From positions 8,266,565 to 8,330,564 of the forward strand of contig JAKZAN010000001.1 of assembly GCA_023053545.1 (NCBI GenBank): a stretch of 64,000 bases of DNA, written 5' to 3'. Positions 36,189 to 49,700 of this stretch are shown here, piece by piece. Position 1 is the stretch's first letter, and each line of letters opens with the position of its first letter. The position numbers were made by a program, and so were the translations under genes. This stretch comes from Lepidurus packardi. Taxonomy: Eukaryota > Arthropoda > Branchiopoda > Notostraca > Triopsidae. Under the pieces are notes generated by a model. It searched no databases and was not told the DNA's origin. It worked only from the letters and a program-made list of their open reading frames with translations.

Positions 36189-37816
36189 ATGAAGTTCTTC
36201 ATTATCGTTGCTGCCTTGATTGCAGGAGCTGTAGCCTGCTCTAGAGTAAGTTTTGCCATCTTATATCTGTTTAAAAAAAATTATTCTCAAATGTTTACTT
36301 TACACCTGTGTTGCAATCTTAATGCGTAAGCTTCTAGTAAAATTAATCGTAATGTTATATTCTTTCTATTCCTAAAATTGTAGGTTAATTATCGAATGTC
36401 TAAGTTTTATTCTCTCTTTATGGAACGTAATTCTCGAATCTGACTTAGAAATCGTACTTGAATTTCGTCTTATACCTTTAAATATTTTTACAGTGAAGAC
36501 ACTAAAATCACACCTTTCCTAATAATTTATTTGCAATTTTCAGGATGGCACTGTGGTGACAGAAACGAGGACCGTAGTTACGACCACCAGCGGTGCCGGT
36601 GGTGCTGGTGGCCTGGTCGCCGCTAACGTCAACCAAGCCTTGTTGAGCGCCAAGGATCGTCAACTCATTTCTCAAACCTGGGTCGTAGCCAACAACGACG
36701 GTGATGTTGCTCCCAAGACCTTCTTGCGTCTCTTCCAGCTCCACCCTCAATACCAAAAGTTGTTCGCTTCCTTCGCTGATGTTCCCCAAGCCGAACTCGC
36801 CGGCAATGGTAACTTTTTGGCCCAAGCTTACACCGTCATGGCTGGACTCAATGTCGTCATCCAGTCTCTCGGCAGCGATGCTTTGTTGGCTCAAGAACTG
36901 ACCAGCTTGGGTGTTGCTCACGTCTCCCGCAAAGTGAAGACCATTCACTTCCAAGTAAGCTAATTAACCCTAGTTAAGGATTTATAAGCGTTACTCGTAA
37001 TCTGCATAACTTTATGATAATTGGTTCGTGTTTAGGAATTCAGCCGCGTTTTGGTCGATGTTTTGTCCGAAGAATTGGGCTCTGGTTTGTCCGCTGACGC
37101 TAGACAAGCTTGGCAAAACGGTTTGAAGGCTTTGACCGACATTGTCTCCAAGAACTTGAGGTAACTTTCCATTCAAAACTCGCAATACCATATATTAAAA
37201 CTTTTTTTTCAATGAAAAGGGAAGCGTCCGAAGTCGCCAACCCCATCACTGGCTTGACCCCTGCTCAAAAATCTGAGGCTGTTGCAGCTTGGGGTACCGT
37301 CCGTGACGATCGCTCGGCTATCGGCCAGGAGACCTTCCTCCGTATCTTCAAGGCTCACCCTGAATACCAACGCGCTTTCCCCAAATTCGCCTCCGTGGCT
37401 GCTGCTGATTTGGCTGGCAACGCTGACTTCAAAGTCCAATCTGACTTGGTCATCAACCGTTTGGACACCATCATCTCCAACTTGGACAACACCTTGACTC
37501 TTTTGGGTAACCTCAAGTACATGGGACACTCCCACGCCCCCCGTAGCATCACCCGTCAACACTTCGAGGTAAGATTCCAATACTCTTGTCCTTCCCACAA
37601 GTCTCGTGTCAATCTTTGGAGATTCCTATGAAAAAATCATAATATTCTGTAAGAGGATTCTAGTTTATTCTGATATCATTCATTATTACTCAACAGAACT
37701 TCGAAGAGACCCTCTTGGAAGTATTGGCCGAACGTGGAGTCAGTGAGGCTGCCCGCAATAACTTGGACGCCGTTATCACCATCCTTACCGGCCACATCGC
37801 CAGCAACTTGCACTAA
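36189..37816 (+). CDS. secreted two-domain haemoglobin (di-domain globin)
   Basis: Extracellular oxygen carrier. Five exons, all joins checked in phase: 36189-36245 (signal peptide MKFFIIVAALIAGAVACS), 36544-36954, 37036-37160, 37220-37568, 37697-37816. A Thr/Val/Gly-rich linker is followed by globin domain 1 (LLSAKDRQLISQTWVVANN, HPQYQKLFASFADVP, proximal-His candidate in LGVAHVSRKV) and domain 2 (LTPAQKSEAVAAWGTVRDD, HPEYQRAFPKFASV, proximal-His candidate in MGHSHAPRSI). The usual distal position seems to be Gln in both domains (FLAQA, FKVQS). Coding bases are markedly richer in C at third positions than in neighbours, as in highly expressed genes. Domain arrangement and linker are those of Daphnia-type haemoglobins, which lie in tandem clusters; only one copy is in this window. 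Confidence 0.93.
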
Positions 37817-39524
37817 GACCCCAGACCATCTTGCCATACCAGAAAATAGCCAGTTTGTTTTACAGAAAGTACGTGTGATACTGTACAACTTTACCACATC
37901 CCCCTTAAAACGTGAAAGCTAATAATTGAGATCTTGAACTTGGCTCTTCTTTTATGGTTCGATAATGCTTGTCCACCTTGTTTGTTTTCCTTCTTTTCAA
38001 ACTGACCGGTTCTGTCCCCCTCGACCATGTTTCTCGACAAACAGTAGCATTAAAAAATCAATTGGGAAAGATGAATGATTGCAAAATAATAAACGTTCTA
38101 AACGAAACACTCCACCATTTTCTCATCACAAAGCATAATACTCTATTTGCGTCACAGCTTTTCCTGATTAGATTATAACCAGCATCAAGTCACCAGAAAA
38201 AATTTTAAACTTTCGTGAAATGCAAAGATGCGTTCATCCGTGAATCAGATAGGACCCGCCCCGCTTTGCCTTACCGGGGAACTTTTAACTTTCCTTAAGA
38301 GCAACTGACACTTCTTTCAACGTTTCATTTCAGTCAGAGTGTGTGTGTAAAACGCACTAGGGTCTACTTTGAAGCTTAGTTGTGAGTCAGTGACGTGCCC
38401 ATGACTGCACAGGAATTGAGGATTTAAAGACATCAACCTTGAAGGTAAGACATGAAAGAAAGGGTATGCACCAGCATGAAACGCAGTCGCTCGCTAAAGG
38501 TCGTTTTTTGTATTTCCCTTAACCCCTAAGACAATTATTATTTTTAGAACAACCGTGTAAACAGAAAACTAGTTGGCGACTGAACGAAATCAGTGTAACG
38601 TTCAACACTTCCCCGATCTATCAGCAGGATCAAATGAATTCATATTGTAAGTTACATATTTTATGCCGCAGTATCACTACGGCATACGGATAGCAGGTGC
38701 AAACCACGCAAAATTACCTCCACGTTAGTTTTATGCTTAAGTTTCATCGCATAGAAATTACAAATATTACTGAGTAAAAGCAACAAAAGTAAATACAATA
38801 AAAGTTTGTCATCTAAAAAAAAACACGAAAAAACTTCACTTTTGCACATATAGGCCTTATTTTCACCTGTTGTCCTTTAAACCTTTTTCTGTCGGATTTT
38901 CATTGTTGCATTGCTACGAAATACTACTCTAGTAATCAAAAGAGCGCTACATAAAGACAAAATTACCAGGAATTGTACGCTATTGCTTGAATAATTTAAG
39001 ATAAGTAAGTCCTAATACCTAGTTGATACAAAGGATGAGAAAGTAGCGTTTCTTTCCAACGAAGAAATTGCCATTCCATCGTCGTTGTAGCGCGCGGTTC
39101 CGATCACGACTAAAAGCCCCACCTTTCTTTTCCTACACGGTTAGTAATGCTCCTACGACAGTTCCGAACAGCAAGAACGTTAAAAGTGGGTATTTATGTT
39201 TCATGAAAAATAGTGATGACGAAATAAGTGGAAGAAACTGAAAACAGGTTAGCCTTTCATGCACATAAAAGGGAGAAAGTTCCAGAAGACCTTATTTGCA
39301 TTGCACATATAAGGTGCGTTGAGCTCACTAGCTAAGTTATGTTCAACTTGCGTTCAGAAGATGCCCTAAGGTTCGCATGCACCTACTTTTAAACTTCCAA
39401 ACCCGTTTAGAAGTCCTCGTTAAAGTGCATGACAGAAAAAAAAGAACCCGAATAACAGAGGAACTTATTCAAACCTTCTAACGAGAAAACATCTCTATTT
39501 TATTATCTAGGCAATGTTCTCAAC
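37817..39524. other. long intergenic stretch without recognised genes
   Basis: Globin 3' UTR, then AT-rich DNA. Frames at 37969-38178 and 38661-38849 show no motifs. A TCAGTCAGAG initiator-like sequence near 38331 followed by a donor-like GTAAGA near 38446 could be a non-coding first exon of the next gene, spliced to the acceptor near 39510; this is inference. Confidence 0.4.
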
Positions 39525-40121
39525 ATGAAAAGTAGCTCACACCAAATCGTCGTAGTTTGGATGACAATATGGGCAACGGCAGGTAAAAAAAATGAAAGCG
39601 GAAGAATAAGGAACACACCTGATGAATGTCGCTAGGGGGGATAGCCGCGTTAAGTGTCAGTTTGGGTGTGGAATATAACGTGACGTCACCTGAAGGCACA
39701 CCCGCCGTCAATGTTCGCGAAAGTAATCCGGAAATTGATTCGACCAACTTCCAAATATCAGTTGTAGCGAACGATGCGGATCGTAATGGGCGGAGCTACG
39801 CGGCTGCCAGTAGTAGTAGTAACTCCAATTCTAAAGAAGATCCCCTGAACCTGACTGGCATTGTGCAGCAGCTTTTGCCGACCGCAGTCAAAGGAGGTAA
39901 AGATTTGAAAGTTTTGTTTTTAAAGATAAAGCAGAATTGAGGGTATCACCTGTACAACAGCAGGAACTTGGCGGGTCATTCGGTTATGGGAAGGTGAAAG
40001 CAGGGCTGAAAGTGTCGTTTCAGCGAATTCAGCCGTGTTAAGCCATCGACAAACATTTTCGTTCTTTACATTCCCAGTATTGATAACCTTGCTAACCTTG
40101 CTCAGCTGGCAATATTGCTAA
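39525..40121 (+). CDS. small predicted GPI-anchored protein, orphan
   Basis: Three exons with matching phases. Exon 1 (from ATG 39525) is a signal peptide, MKSSSHQIVVVWMTIWATAG. A 53-base intron joins GIAALSVSLGVEYNVTSPEG (39638 onward), which continues through a Ser/Asn-rich stretch and several N-glycosylation sequons to VQQLLPTAVKGG (39897). The last exon starts at a tandem CAGCAG acceptor (39962 or 39963) and ends with a small-residue zone (SANSAV) and a hydrophobic tail, SFFTFPVLITLLTLLSWQYC, then TAA (40119-40121). Signal peptide plus omega-like zone plus hydrophobic end is the GPI-anchor layout. A five-codon upstream frame (39514-39528) overlaps the start ATG by ATGA. About 160 residues; no family recognised. 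Confidence 0.6.
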
Positions 40122-40848
40122 ACATACATACATATTTACCTGACAGTTATGGGTCTTGATGTAAATACAATTATGATTTTGTTTGTGTCGGTGTATAATT
40201 AAAGACCAAAATAGCCCATTGGAGTGCGTAGTTACATGGTCGGTTAAATAACAACGGCAAAGTTCCCAATGGGAGATTCGTACCTTAGCACCATTAAACA
40301 TAAGCAGATTACACTGGATACCACGGACAGGGAAGCTATTACCTGGCCCTCTGGGATTCGCGGCCACCAACGGACGCAGACTAGTAACTTTAAAAGTATC
40401 TAAATAAGGGAGTAAGTGGCAGTTATATACTCACATATGGCTACATACATGTCCATAAGATGGCCAGAATGCAAAGTTATAAGTGAAGTTGAAAGAAAAT
40501 TGTTATTATAAACACGGATCTTGGATTTGGGAACTTCTGGACCCATTTGACTGTTTGACTAAACGGCACAACAACGGCCAAAAGATGCCAATCCTAACAC
40601 GATTACTTATTTAATGTACCAATGGAAAAGCGTGTTAGCTAAACACGTGTTAGGTTAACTCAACACGGGTTCTAGTTTAGCAGTGGAAACACAGCCTAAC
40701 TTGCTTCCCGTTGGCTTTCGCAGGCGCGAAATGATCGCTGAAATGTTATTGGAAGAAAATGGTGATCGTACTGTGCGAAACTACACTTTCACTTAAATGC
40801 TCTAATAGGCCATGTATACAATACAGCAGGTAGTATAATACAAATTTT
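40122..40848. other. convergent intergenic region
   Basis: 3' flanks of two convergent genes. Repeated AACACG and GTGTTAG motifs near 40630-40680 form a small cluster of imperfect palindromes. No gene is supported. Confidence 0.4.
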
Positions 40849-42826
40849 TTAGAGTTCGTCTTTCTCAGGAGCCACAAAATAGCCTTCTGGTTTTTCTGCA
40901 TTTGTTATCAAATGTACGTAGAAGTTTATGACTTTAAGGTAATCTGCGATGGAAATATGCTCATCGTGGCCATGAATCTGGGTCCGTGTAATGGGGTTGA
41001 GGATGAATGGCGACAGTCGGTACAATTTCGATGAAAGCTGAATGTAGTGTCTGAGATCCGTATTCGCCACAGTACACGCTATAAAGTCAAATGACTAAGA
41101 ATCACGCAATGAGCAGTAAAAGTAATAAGTACTTGGAATAACTGCTGCTTCAGGGTAAACTTGCTGAACTGAAACGGCTACTAAATTAAAAGCACTTGCT
41201 TTGGAGCCATACGGCGAAATAGGGGAAGCAGGGATATACTGTTTCACCCGGATTTCTACTCGTTCATCCTCCATTGCTGCACGATCGTGAGCAAGCACGC
41301 TTTCCAGAGATTGAGCCGGATGAGTACGGTGATTAACCACAGCAGTAGCAAGTGTTGGAATCACGTTACTCTAGCAAAACTTCTAATAGGCTTTCCTTTT
41401 CAACAATTAAAAAATCACTTTAACTCCGCTATTAAACATGGTAACAGCTGTCGTAGTTCGAATTAAACCATCCGTATTTTCTCCTGCACTCAAAGCGCGC
41501 GAAACTACTGGTGCAAAGAGCCATAAGTTCGAAAAAAGGAATCGGTGACTCCACACGGCCTATAGGTAACCAAAACCTAATTTAATCTCTCAAAGAATTA
41601 AAGTTTAATATACTACATGTGGGGCTAAATATTGAAACAGATCATATTCCGGTCCATAGCCAAAAAGCGAAGGTTGTTTCATTTTTTCTAGTTTGCCTAC
41701 GCTCGTAGCAAGAATTCCCAACGCAGATTCCTTCGGTGGCATACTGGCATGACCTCCTGGTAATTCGACTCGCAATTCCAAATCCAAATACCCTTTTTCG
41801 GCCACACCAATCCTTTTAAACCGAACAGAATGGTCACATCGAATCTTGAAAAACTTAAGAACTTACGCAACTACAGGTATGTCTACGCCTTTGATGATGT
41901 CTTTCGTCACAACTGAACCTTCGTCAAGAACAAAGTCCACCTCGTTTACCCCTCTACTCCTCAAAAGTTCCACGATATGCCCTGCGCCTTGTAACCCTTG
42001 CACCTAGATTCAAAGATAATTTTCGCGATCTATTTAAATTGTTTTTCTACTTCTTCGTCGTGACCGAAAGCTAAATAGATTGTCCGATTAGGATGGAAAT
42101 CTTTTTCAAGCAAGAATTCCAGGGCTTCCAATATCCCCTATATATATATATATATCATAGGTTTAACCGAAAATGTAAACCAGAAATATATAATCACCAT
42201 AACGGATTCCTTATCATCCAAAGCACCTCGACCCCATATCACATTATCACTAATCTTTCCCTCAAACGGGTCTACTTGCCAGTTCTCAACATCGGCCGGT
42301 ACCACGTCCAAATGTGCAGCTAAAATATAAGGTAGTCGTGGGTTAGTTTCCGCTCCATGAACCGTATACAGCAGGCTGTAATTATTTACTACTTCCACTG
42401 TGACAAACGGCGAGTTGTGCACACGGGGGAAATCTACGGATTTATAGTTAAGATAATAAAATACTGAAAGTTCAAAAATCATTCCATACTTTCGAAGATG
42501 AAATCATGAAGGTCTAGGAAAGCTTGAGTTTCTTGGTTATTGATGTCCCAAGAAATCGTAGGAAAGCTCAAGGCTTTCGCCAATCTCGGTGCCCGTTGTT
42601 GAAAGGTTCGCTCGCTGTCTACAGTAATTCCGTCTATATTATACAAGGCGAGGTATTCCATAACGTCTTGGACTAGTAAGGCTCTTATAACCACCATGAA
42701 TATCACAGAAATTACACTAAAACCGAACGTTGAGCAAATAATGGCAAAAACAGAATGTTTCCGGGGTTCGCGATACACATTTTGAGGCGGTCTTCCGTCC
42801 AATTTGAGCTCCTTCTTCGGAGCCAT
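40849..42826 (-). CDS. PM20D1: peptidase M20 family protein, PM20D1-like, with C-terminal KDEL
   Basis: Relatives are N-fatty-acyl amino-acid synthase/hydrolases. Start at 42826 ([14 protein letters not shown]), then one hydrophobic segment ([19 protein letters not shown]) acting as signal anchor. Metal and catalytic motifs of M20: [16 protein letters not shown] (His/Asp), [38 protein letters not shown], and a C-terminal GHDEHIS. Eight or so exons with short introns. The protein ends PEKDEL then TAA (40849-40851). With the anchor orienting the C-terminus into the lumen, this KDEL should retain the enzyme in the ER, whereas mammalian PM20D1 is secreted. About 540 residues, close to the family's usual length. 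Confidence 0.88.
42139..42155. repeat. (TA)n microsatellite in a PM20D1 intron
   Basis: Uninterrupted TA run of 17 bases next to the acceptor side of an intron. Confidence 0.8.
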
Positions 42827-43720
42827 GTTTAATCCGAGCAGGCTTTACGAACACCGGAGCGGGGAATGAGAGAAACAAGGTAACGAACTACGATAGCACT
42901 ACTTGATAGAGCAAACACTCAATAAGGCTCGAAGTTATCTTCCCGACAGATTTTAGAAGCTGAATAAACAACTGTGGGTGAATTCCAAGCTTTGCAACAC
43001 ATGAGTACTTTCTTTGCAAACACACGCACGTATGTATAATGCGAAGCGTACATTAAAAGATAGTCAACGATGACACTGATGATACCGTACCACGACGTAG
43101 ATAATGATTTGCTTTCGAATATAAATAAAAATATTCGTAAACAAATGTTTGCCTAAGTAAACGTCAAACGTGAAACTACAACTACCGAACCACAACCCAC
43201 AAATACAAAATTACGTCTCAAACTTTTGATATAATTATTTCCGCCATACTATGATATCCAAACAACGACCCGCTAAATACCCTAGAGATCGCTTATGTAA
43301 CTATTTTTTCTTTGCTTTTACTGTCCGGCGGACTTAAACTTCTCTTTCATTCCCTTCTTTCGTGTCCAAACCAACCCAAACTCCTAAATCATTCTGGTGA
43401 AGCCAAACTTTTCTCTTATACTACGCGTTTCACTGTAAAGCGAAGAGTTATTTTAACTTAATCTAAACGTGCCTTAGGAGTTTTTGTTTTCCGCGGTTTG
43501 GTTGGTCATAGTACAGATTTTCCTTTACCGGCATTTATCATTTTTAGTTTACGTTCTAATGAATGAAATCCGAACTAGTAAGCGTACGTATACTACCTCA
43601 TCATTATACTAGCAGCTAGTTAGATGACTCGTAGCCTTAATAAATTGAAACTTCCATCCCAAGAATAGAGATTAGACAGATTCAATAGCACTATATAATG
43701 TAAATTGTTTATTATTCCAA
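42827..43720. other. intergenic, PM20D1 promoter / dynein 3' flank
   Basis: AT-rich; no coding frame or repeat recognised. Confidence 0.5.
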
Positions 43721-46700
43721 TCAATCGTCTAATTGACACACTAGAGCAACACCACGTTTCACCCAGTGACTAGGGGAAACACTAGACGGCAAAGGTAGAG
43801 CGATAATGAAATTGGTGGAATGGCCCGTAGTTGATAAAAGCCCTTGACGTTCCGAAGTTCGATAAACAGGACACGAGTAGTACATTTTCGAAGAACCTTT
43901 ACCTACTTCATAAGCGTCTCTGCGCTTGGGTAGTAGCCATAACGGTGGCATTAAATCCCACAACATTTGAGGGTCCTGCTCGGCTAAAGCGCCCCTACAA
44001 GTTTCTGGATTAATACACTAAATGAACGATAATATAAAGCCCCGTCTACTTCACTACCTAACCAGCTTTATTTAAAGAAAAATAACAAATCAAGCTGGTC
44101 GGAAACGGCGTCATGCATGTACGCATTTACAAACATGGTTATTCCCATGAAGTAGACTGAGACGGTTCTAAAACTTTGCTATTTACCTCTCGGAATCCCA
44201 TTTAGCTCCCGCTAAGTACAATCCTGTCACGTAAACACCTTCAGCAGGCCTTTCCTCTTCTCTTAAATCCGGCGATAGTACTTCGCAATCATGAATCAAG
44301 TAATCTACGGGCAATCTCTGCCTACGTGCGGCAGTTTGTAATACTCCAGTAAGGAATGATTGTGGGAAATAGAAAGCTGGCAACCAAAATTTGCTCGGTT
44401 GTCCTATTTCATACCATTGCTATAATCACACAAATAAAGTTAGAACTAGGATGCTTGATTAATGCCTTATAATTCCGCCTTACGCGAAAAAAATCTACCC
44501 GCTGAAGCAAATCCGCGCAATAACTTCCCAAAGGTTTTAAACTAGGATACGATATGGTTTTCCACGTTTCAGGTATTTTGAAACTTGTCAAGGCCTTTGC
44601 CGTGCATTCCAATTCCGCTGTCATGGAAATATAGCCTTGGATCGCCTTCTTGAGCGATTCTAGGTTCCACCTAATGGCTCCCAACAAGTTATTATACCTC
44701 GCCATTTCCTGAACTAATACAGTATTCAAAGATTCATGGTAACTAATAGGATATTTGACTGAAGCTGCGTCCAAATCGAAACTTCCGGGTATCTAAACTC
44801 CACGAAACCAAATTTTTTTCGCTTTAACAAAGTTCAACACGAAAATCACAGGAATTACTTTGCTAAGCAGTTCCATAATTCTTTCTGTTAATTTGCCTTC
44901 GCTGGAATCTTGCTCTGCTTCGCCAATATTATCTCCGGAAGAAAGTAACGCCCATAAAGAGTCTAATAAACCTTTGCCTTCCAGTAAATCTCGGCCTATA
45001 GCCACATTATCGTGCATGCCAAAGACACTGGGGGGCTGTACCAACGGCAATTTCTAAGAGAAAACACCAAAATAAATATTTTAATATGTTACCGAGTTAA
45101 ATTAAATGCAGGTAATACTTCGATCCATCTCAAATAGTCTTCATAACGAACGCTATGAGGTACCACATATTCAGCACTACATTTTCCTTCAACTAACGAA
45201 TAATCCTTCAGTTGGACCAATTCATTATTGCAGAAATCCTGCAATAAAGTGTGCAAAGTACGTCTATCCCAATCGTCCGTGACTCGGCCACCGTAATGGC
45301 ACTCGCCAATCAAGTACTGCAAAGCGTCGTAAGGTGTAACCGTGTAATCCTTCACAAACATCTTTTTAAGGGAATATAAAGATTAAAATGTTAGAAATTC
45401 TGAAAATGTATTAAATAATGATGAAAGGCTGCATTTTTACCTGCATTTGACGCAAGGAAATTCGCAAATCTGAATCTGAAAACGCGTAGGGTATATTCCA
45501 GCCAATGGGCCCAAAGCTTTTACGTTCTTGGACCAAAGCGTGAAAAAAACAGAGGGCGAAACACAGTTTCCGCAACCCTAATCGTTTCCCATTGGGCAAT
45601 TTCGCGAATTTGGCAATTGGCTGGTCGGTAAGCAATGGATCCGGGATGAATGTGCGCATTAAGTTCTCGCGTAAGCCTGTAGGAGGTTCGTTGGTAATCT
45701 TCACGCCTGCTTGTAACAACGATACAGGAAACTTTCCCAGAAACATAGGAAGTAGAATTAGGAAATGTAAAAACAAAATAAAAGATATATACTTTATTTG
45801 AAGGATACGACGTCAGCCATAACCGAAAGTCTGGGTGGACGCAATCTAGCTTCCAGTACTCACACAGTTTTTCCAATGTAGGCATCCAAGACGCCGCCAA
45901 GTGGCAGTTTTGAAGAACCACCCAATGTCCGTTCTTGACAGCCATGGCGATCTTCTGTTCCGCCAACACTCCTTGGCCTTGGCCGAGTGATACGATATGT
46001 AATTTGTCACCCCCAGAACCTCGTTCCTCGGCAAACCGTAAAAGGCAATCCATGGGATCGGTACCAGGTGAGAGCAAGAAAATTAGGGGCACGATCGGTC
46101 CAGAATCGGCGAAAGAACACGTCAGATCAAAGGGAGGCGGAGTTACGTATTGCAATCCCAACTGCTGCGCTACAAAACTGCGCACCATCACAGTCACCTA
46201 ACCAAATACCAAACAATTTCATAAATAAATAAAAATACAGTATATAAATAAAGTCACTTACCTTATCTGGAGCCAGAAACCGGAGAAGCAAAAGCTTTTG
46301 GAAACTGGACAGCTGGGGTTCCCAAGGTTCAGGTAAGGCAGTATCTTGGGGGTTGGCTAACTCAATCTTTTTTTTCCAATCATCGCTGTTGTTGATCAAA
46401 TCCTCCAACAGATTTTTATATGATTCTAATTGGACTAGTTGTCCCAATTCGTTCCAAATGCTAGGTTTGATCCATGAAGGGGTCTGTAAACTATGCTGAG
46501 TAATCAACCTAGAAATTCCGGTCAGAAATATCTGCAATTCCTGACGTCCAATGAGTCCGCGTGCCCTAAATAACAATAAAAAATAAACTTACAAAAATTC
46601 GGGGATGTAAACACACGGAGGACTCGATAAAAGGACTCCGTCCACCCGACGCAAGGAATTTCGAATTTTAAAGTCTCTGATCATTGGTTACGCGCCAACG

Positions 46701-49700
46701 AGATTAGAAAGTGCTTTATCCGTATTAAAAAAAATACGTCACAAGGACTCCGAACCCCAACAGAAGGACGCCTAAGCTAACCTAACGTTACCTAGCCTAA
46801 CCTAACCTAAACTAATCTTGTGACTTATTTTAAAATACGGCTAAGCCCTTTCTAATATTGCGTCTTTCTAATCTAATCCTTGCGTCGGGGCCCGGCGTCC
46901 TTGTCTCGGGTACACAAAATCCTTTTGTCGAGTCATCCTTGTGACGCGTCACCAAAATTAGGACGACTTTAGCGTAGAATTGCTTACAAGAGCAATGAAG
47001 TTGTTAGGGTCATCGAGAACACGAGTTTGTCCTTTTCGAACAAGGATCGGCAAACGTTGCAGTATAGTCCGTATGTAAAATGGTTCTGGAGCAGTACCAA
47101 ACGTTGCGTAACATCTTCAGAGCGCTCGCTAGGTTAGATAAAAACGATACTCAATGATCTTTTTCGGGTTCAAGTTAGTTTTCCAACCTTTTCTCAATGG
47201 ACGACAGAAAGAGTCGTATAAACCAAGAAAGCGAATACTGGTACATAGGATCCAAGGCCAATAGGTCTGCTACGGCGAAGAAAAGGACGGTTGCGTGAGC
47301 AGCTACTGGTTTGTAAGCGCTACGAGATGCTTCCAAGCTTATAGCAGTTTGGGTAGCCAATTCTTGCTTCCGATTGATTTCTTGGGAAATTTCCTGAACA
47401 GCAAAAAGCCACAAATAACCATTAAAAGACATTAAAAGAAAAGAAAGAACAGCACTGTATACCTTAGAAGCACTCAAAACTTGAATTGCGGCTTCATCTT
47501 CCAGCAAATTGCCTTCCGAAGCAGCTAAAGTGGCCAAAATACGATCTTCTACTTCTTGCAGAGCTAGTCGGCACGCTGCGTTTTCACTCACAAGCTTTTG
47601 CCTCAGTTCTTCCAAATCAGGCCTATAAATTTGGTGTTACAATCTGCAGTTTTTAAAAAGCAAAAAAAAAAAAACATAGCAGACATGTGATCTTACCGTT
47701 CTTTGGCAACTACTATGGCCAACAGCTGATCTTCCAACCCTTCCGCAGTTATACCAGCATTGATTATCGCAACTTTAGTTGTCACTTCTGGTAAGAAATG
47801 CGGGTTTCGTAGTTTCGTGGTAATATAGAGCCGAAACGCGGCGTTGTATTCCACTAACGCATCGCCAAGTTGAATCATTTCGATACCACCTGTTAAAATA
47901 ATAATCTTAATCAATCTTTCTCACTTTGTTTTTGTCAAAAGGGTACCTTGTTTAAGTGCCCCTCACTTAACAAAAACAGAGCTTTATTCGTCAGAACACA
48001 AATACAAACTTCACTTTAAAGCAGACGAAAAATTTACAAACCCAAAAGTCTTTTTATCTATTGAAGATTTTGCTGATTCTGCCCTTACGTTTCTTTTAAT
48101 TTTATAAAAGTGAAAGGCGCTTGTGTCCTATTAAAATAAGGGAAATATGAATAAGCGTAATTTGTTAGTGAACTCCCTTTTGTGTCCGTCTTCCCAAATG
48201 TGAATCATTTCCCTCCGAGTCAACCATTCTCTTTTATTTGTTTGTATGTTCTTTGTTTTAACATTGCCCAGAGTTTTGTAGAACATGAAATTATTCAATA
48301 TAGAAGTGGTAACGAGCTCTTCTCACACAAATTTCATATTAAAAAAAAGGAAAAAGTACCTTGTTTAATAGTAGCTCGAACTAGCAGAGGCTGTAAAGCG
48401 GGATCTAAGGTCTCCCCAACGTTTTCTAGCAAAACAGGCCTTCCTGCAGGTAAACACGTTTCCAGAACGCGTAGCCAATCAGATTGCGTGGGCTTCAAAA
48501 CGGTTAAATTTCTGCTGGCTTCCGATGTTTTGAGCCACTGACCAGCCTGTCCTTGAGGATCTATCAACAAGGGCCACCTAATTCCGACAACGACATAAAT
48601 AGATTAACGAAAGTTCCTCGACTTTCCCTTAGAAAGCTTTGTTTAATTTCTAAATACAAAGGGAGAGTTGATTTCACTTTTTCTGATTGTAAATCATGAC
48701 AGCATTATCAATCGAAAATGCGTCTCGGGGCAATCCGGCTTCAGTCCAGGCTTGAATTTCAACGGGTGAACCCAATATATCAGACAAACGGAAACTGACG
48801 GAGCAAGGAATGCCACTGGCTAACGTAAACTCCACCCAATCGGAAATCACCTTTTCCCTTTATAGTCGTAACGCAAAAGTACGATATAAAACTCAATGAC
48901 ACTAGGTTATTTTAGAAAATTACCTAAAAGCGGACGTGAAAGGACCCAAATAAGCAATACAGCCAGCGGATAACAAGATATCACCAGCCAAATTATCGAA
49001 CTTTTGACAAAGTTTCGCTTCAGCTTCGGACCAGCGTTCTCTTTCCTCCCCCAAGCCACCTAGAATGATACTGTTAATTCTCTACCTATCTTTTAGTTTG
49101 TAGTTTTAATAGGGTGTTAATTACTTACCAATTAAAGCTTCAGCCCTAGCCAACTTTTTTGCGCACATGTCCACCTCTTCAGCTAATTGCTCTCTTCGCT
49201 TACAGCCTTGCTCATATTCTGACTTGAGACATTCCAATCTCGCTTCTAATTCTTGCAGTTGAGCTCGCTTATTGGTCAGCAAAGCTAGAGTGTCCGACAA
49301 ACATGCTTCTGCCGCGGCCAAACGAGCTTTTTTAGGTAAAACGATCTAAAGAATAGTTTAAGTTCAAATTCTAGGCAAGTAAAGTGTTCCTACTTTGGCA
49401 GCTTTGTCGTACATTTCCATCGCTTTCACCCATTTACATAATCCTTCCGCTGCGGAAGAGGCTTTCGCCACTACCGTAGGCTCGAAATCCGGATTGGGCA
49501 GAAATTCTTGACGAATCTTGGCCATGACGTGAAGAGGAATATTATCCTTGTTGTATTCTTTGAGAGATGTCAAAAAACCAAGGTCGTTCAAAAGTTTCTT
49601 GCTCGGGCCCCAGTAATCAAAAATCTGTAAAGCTCCGTGTACATTTTTATCAACACAAAATTCGAAAGTGAAACCTTTTTGCCCGATCCACCGGGATCTT

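Noticed and set aside
37969..38178. 69-codon frame with a hydrophobic start (MSTLFVFLLFKLTG).
   Set aside because: No splice support, no motif, AT-rich; probably random.
46770..46815. A true interstitial telomere.
   Set aside because: The CCTAA units are degenerate and lie inside a MITE with defined ends that recurs elsewhere in the window.
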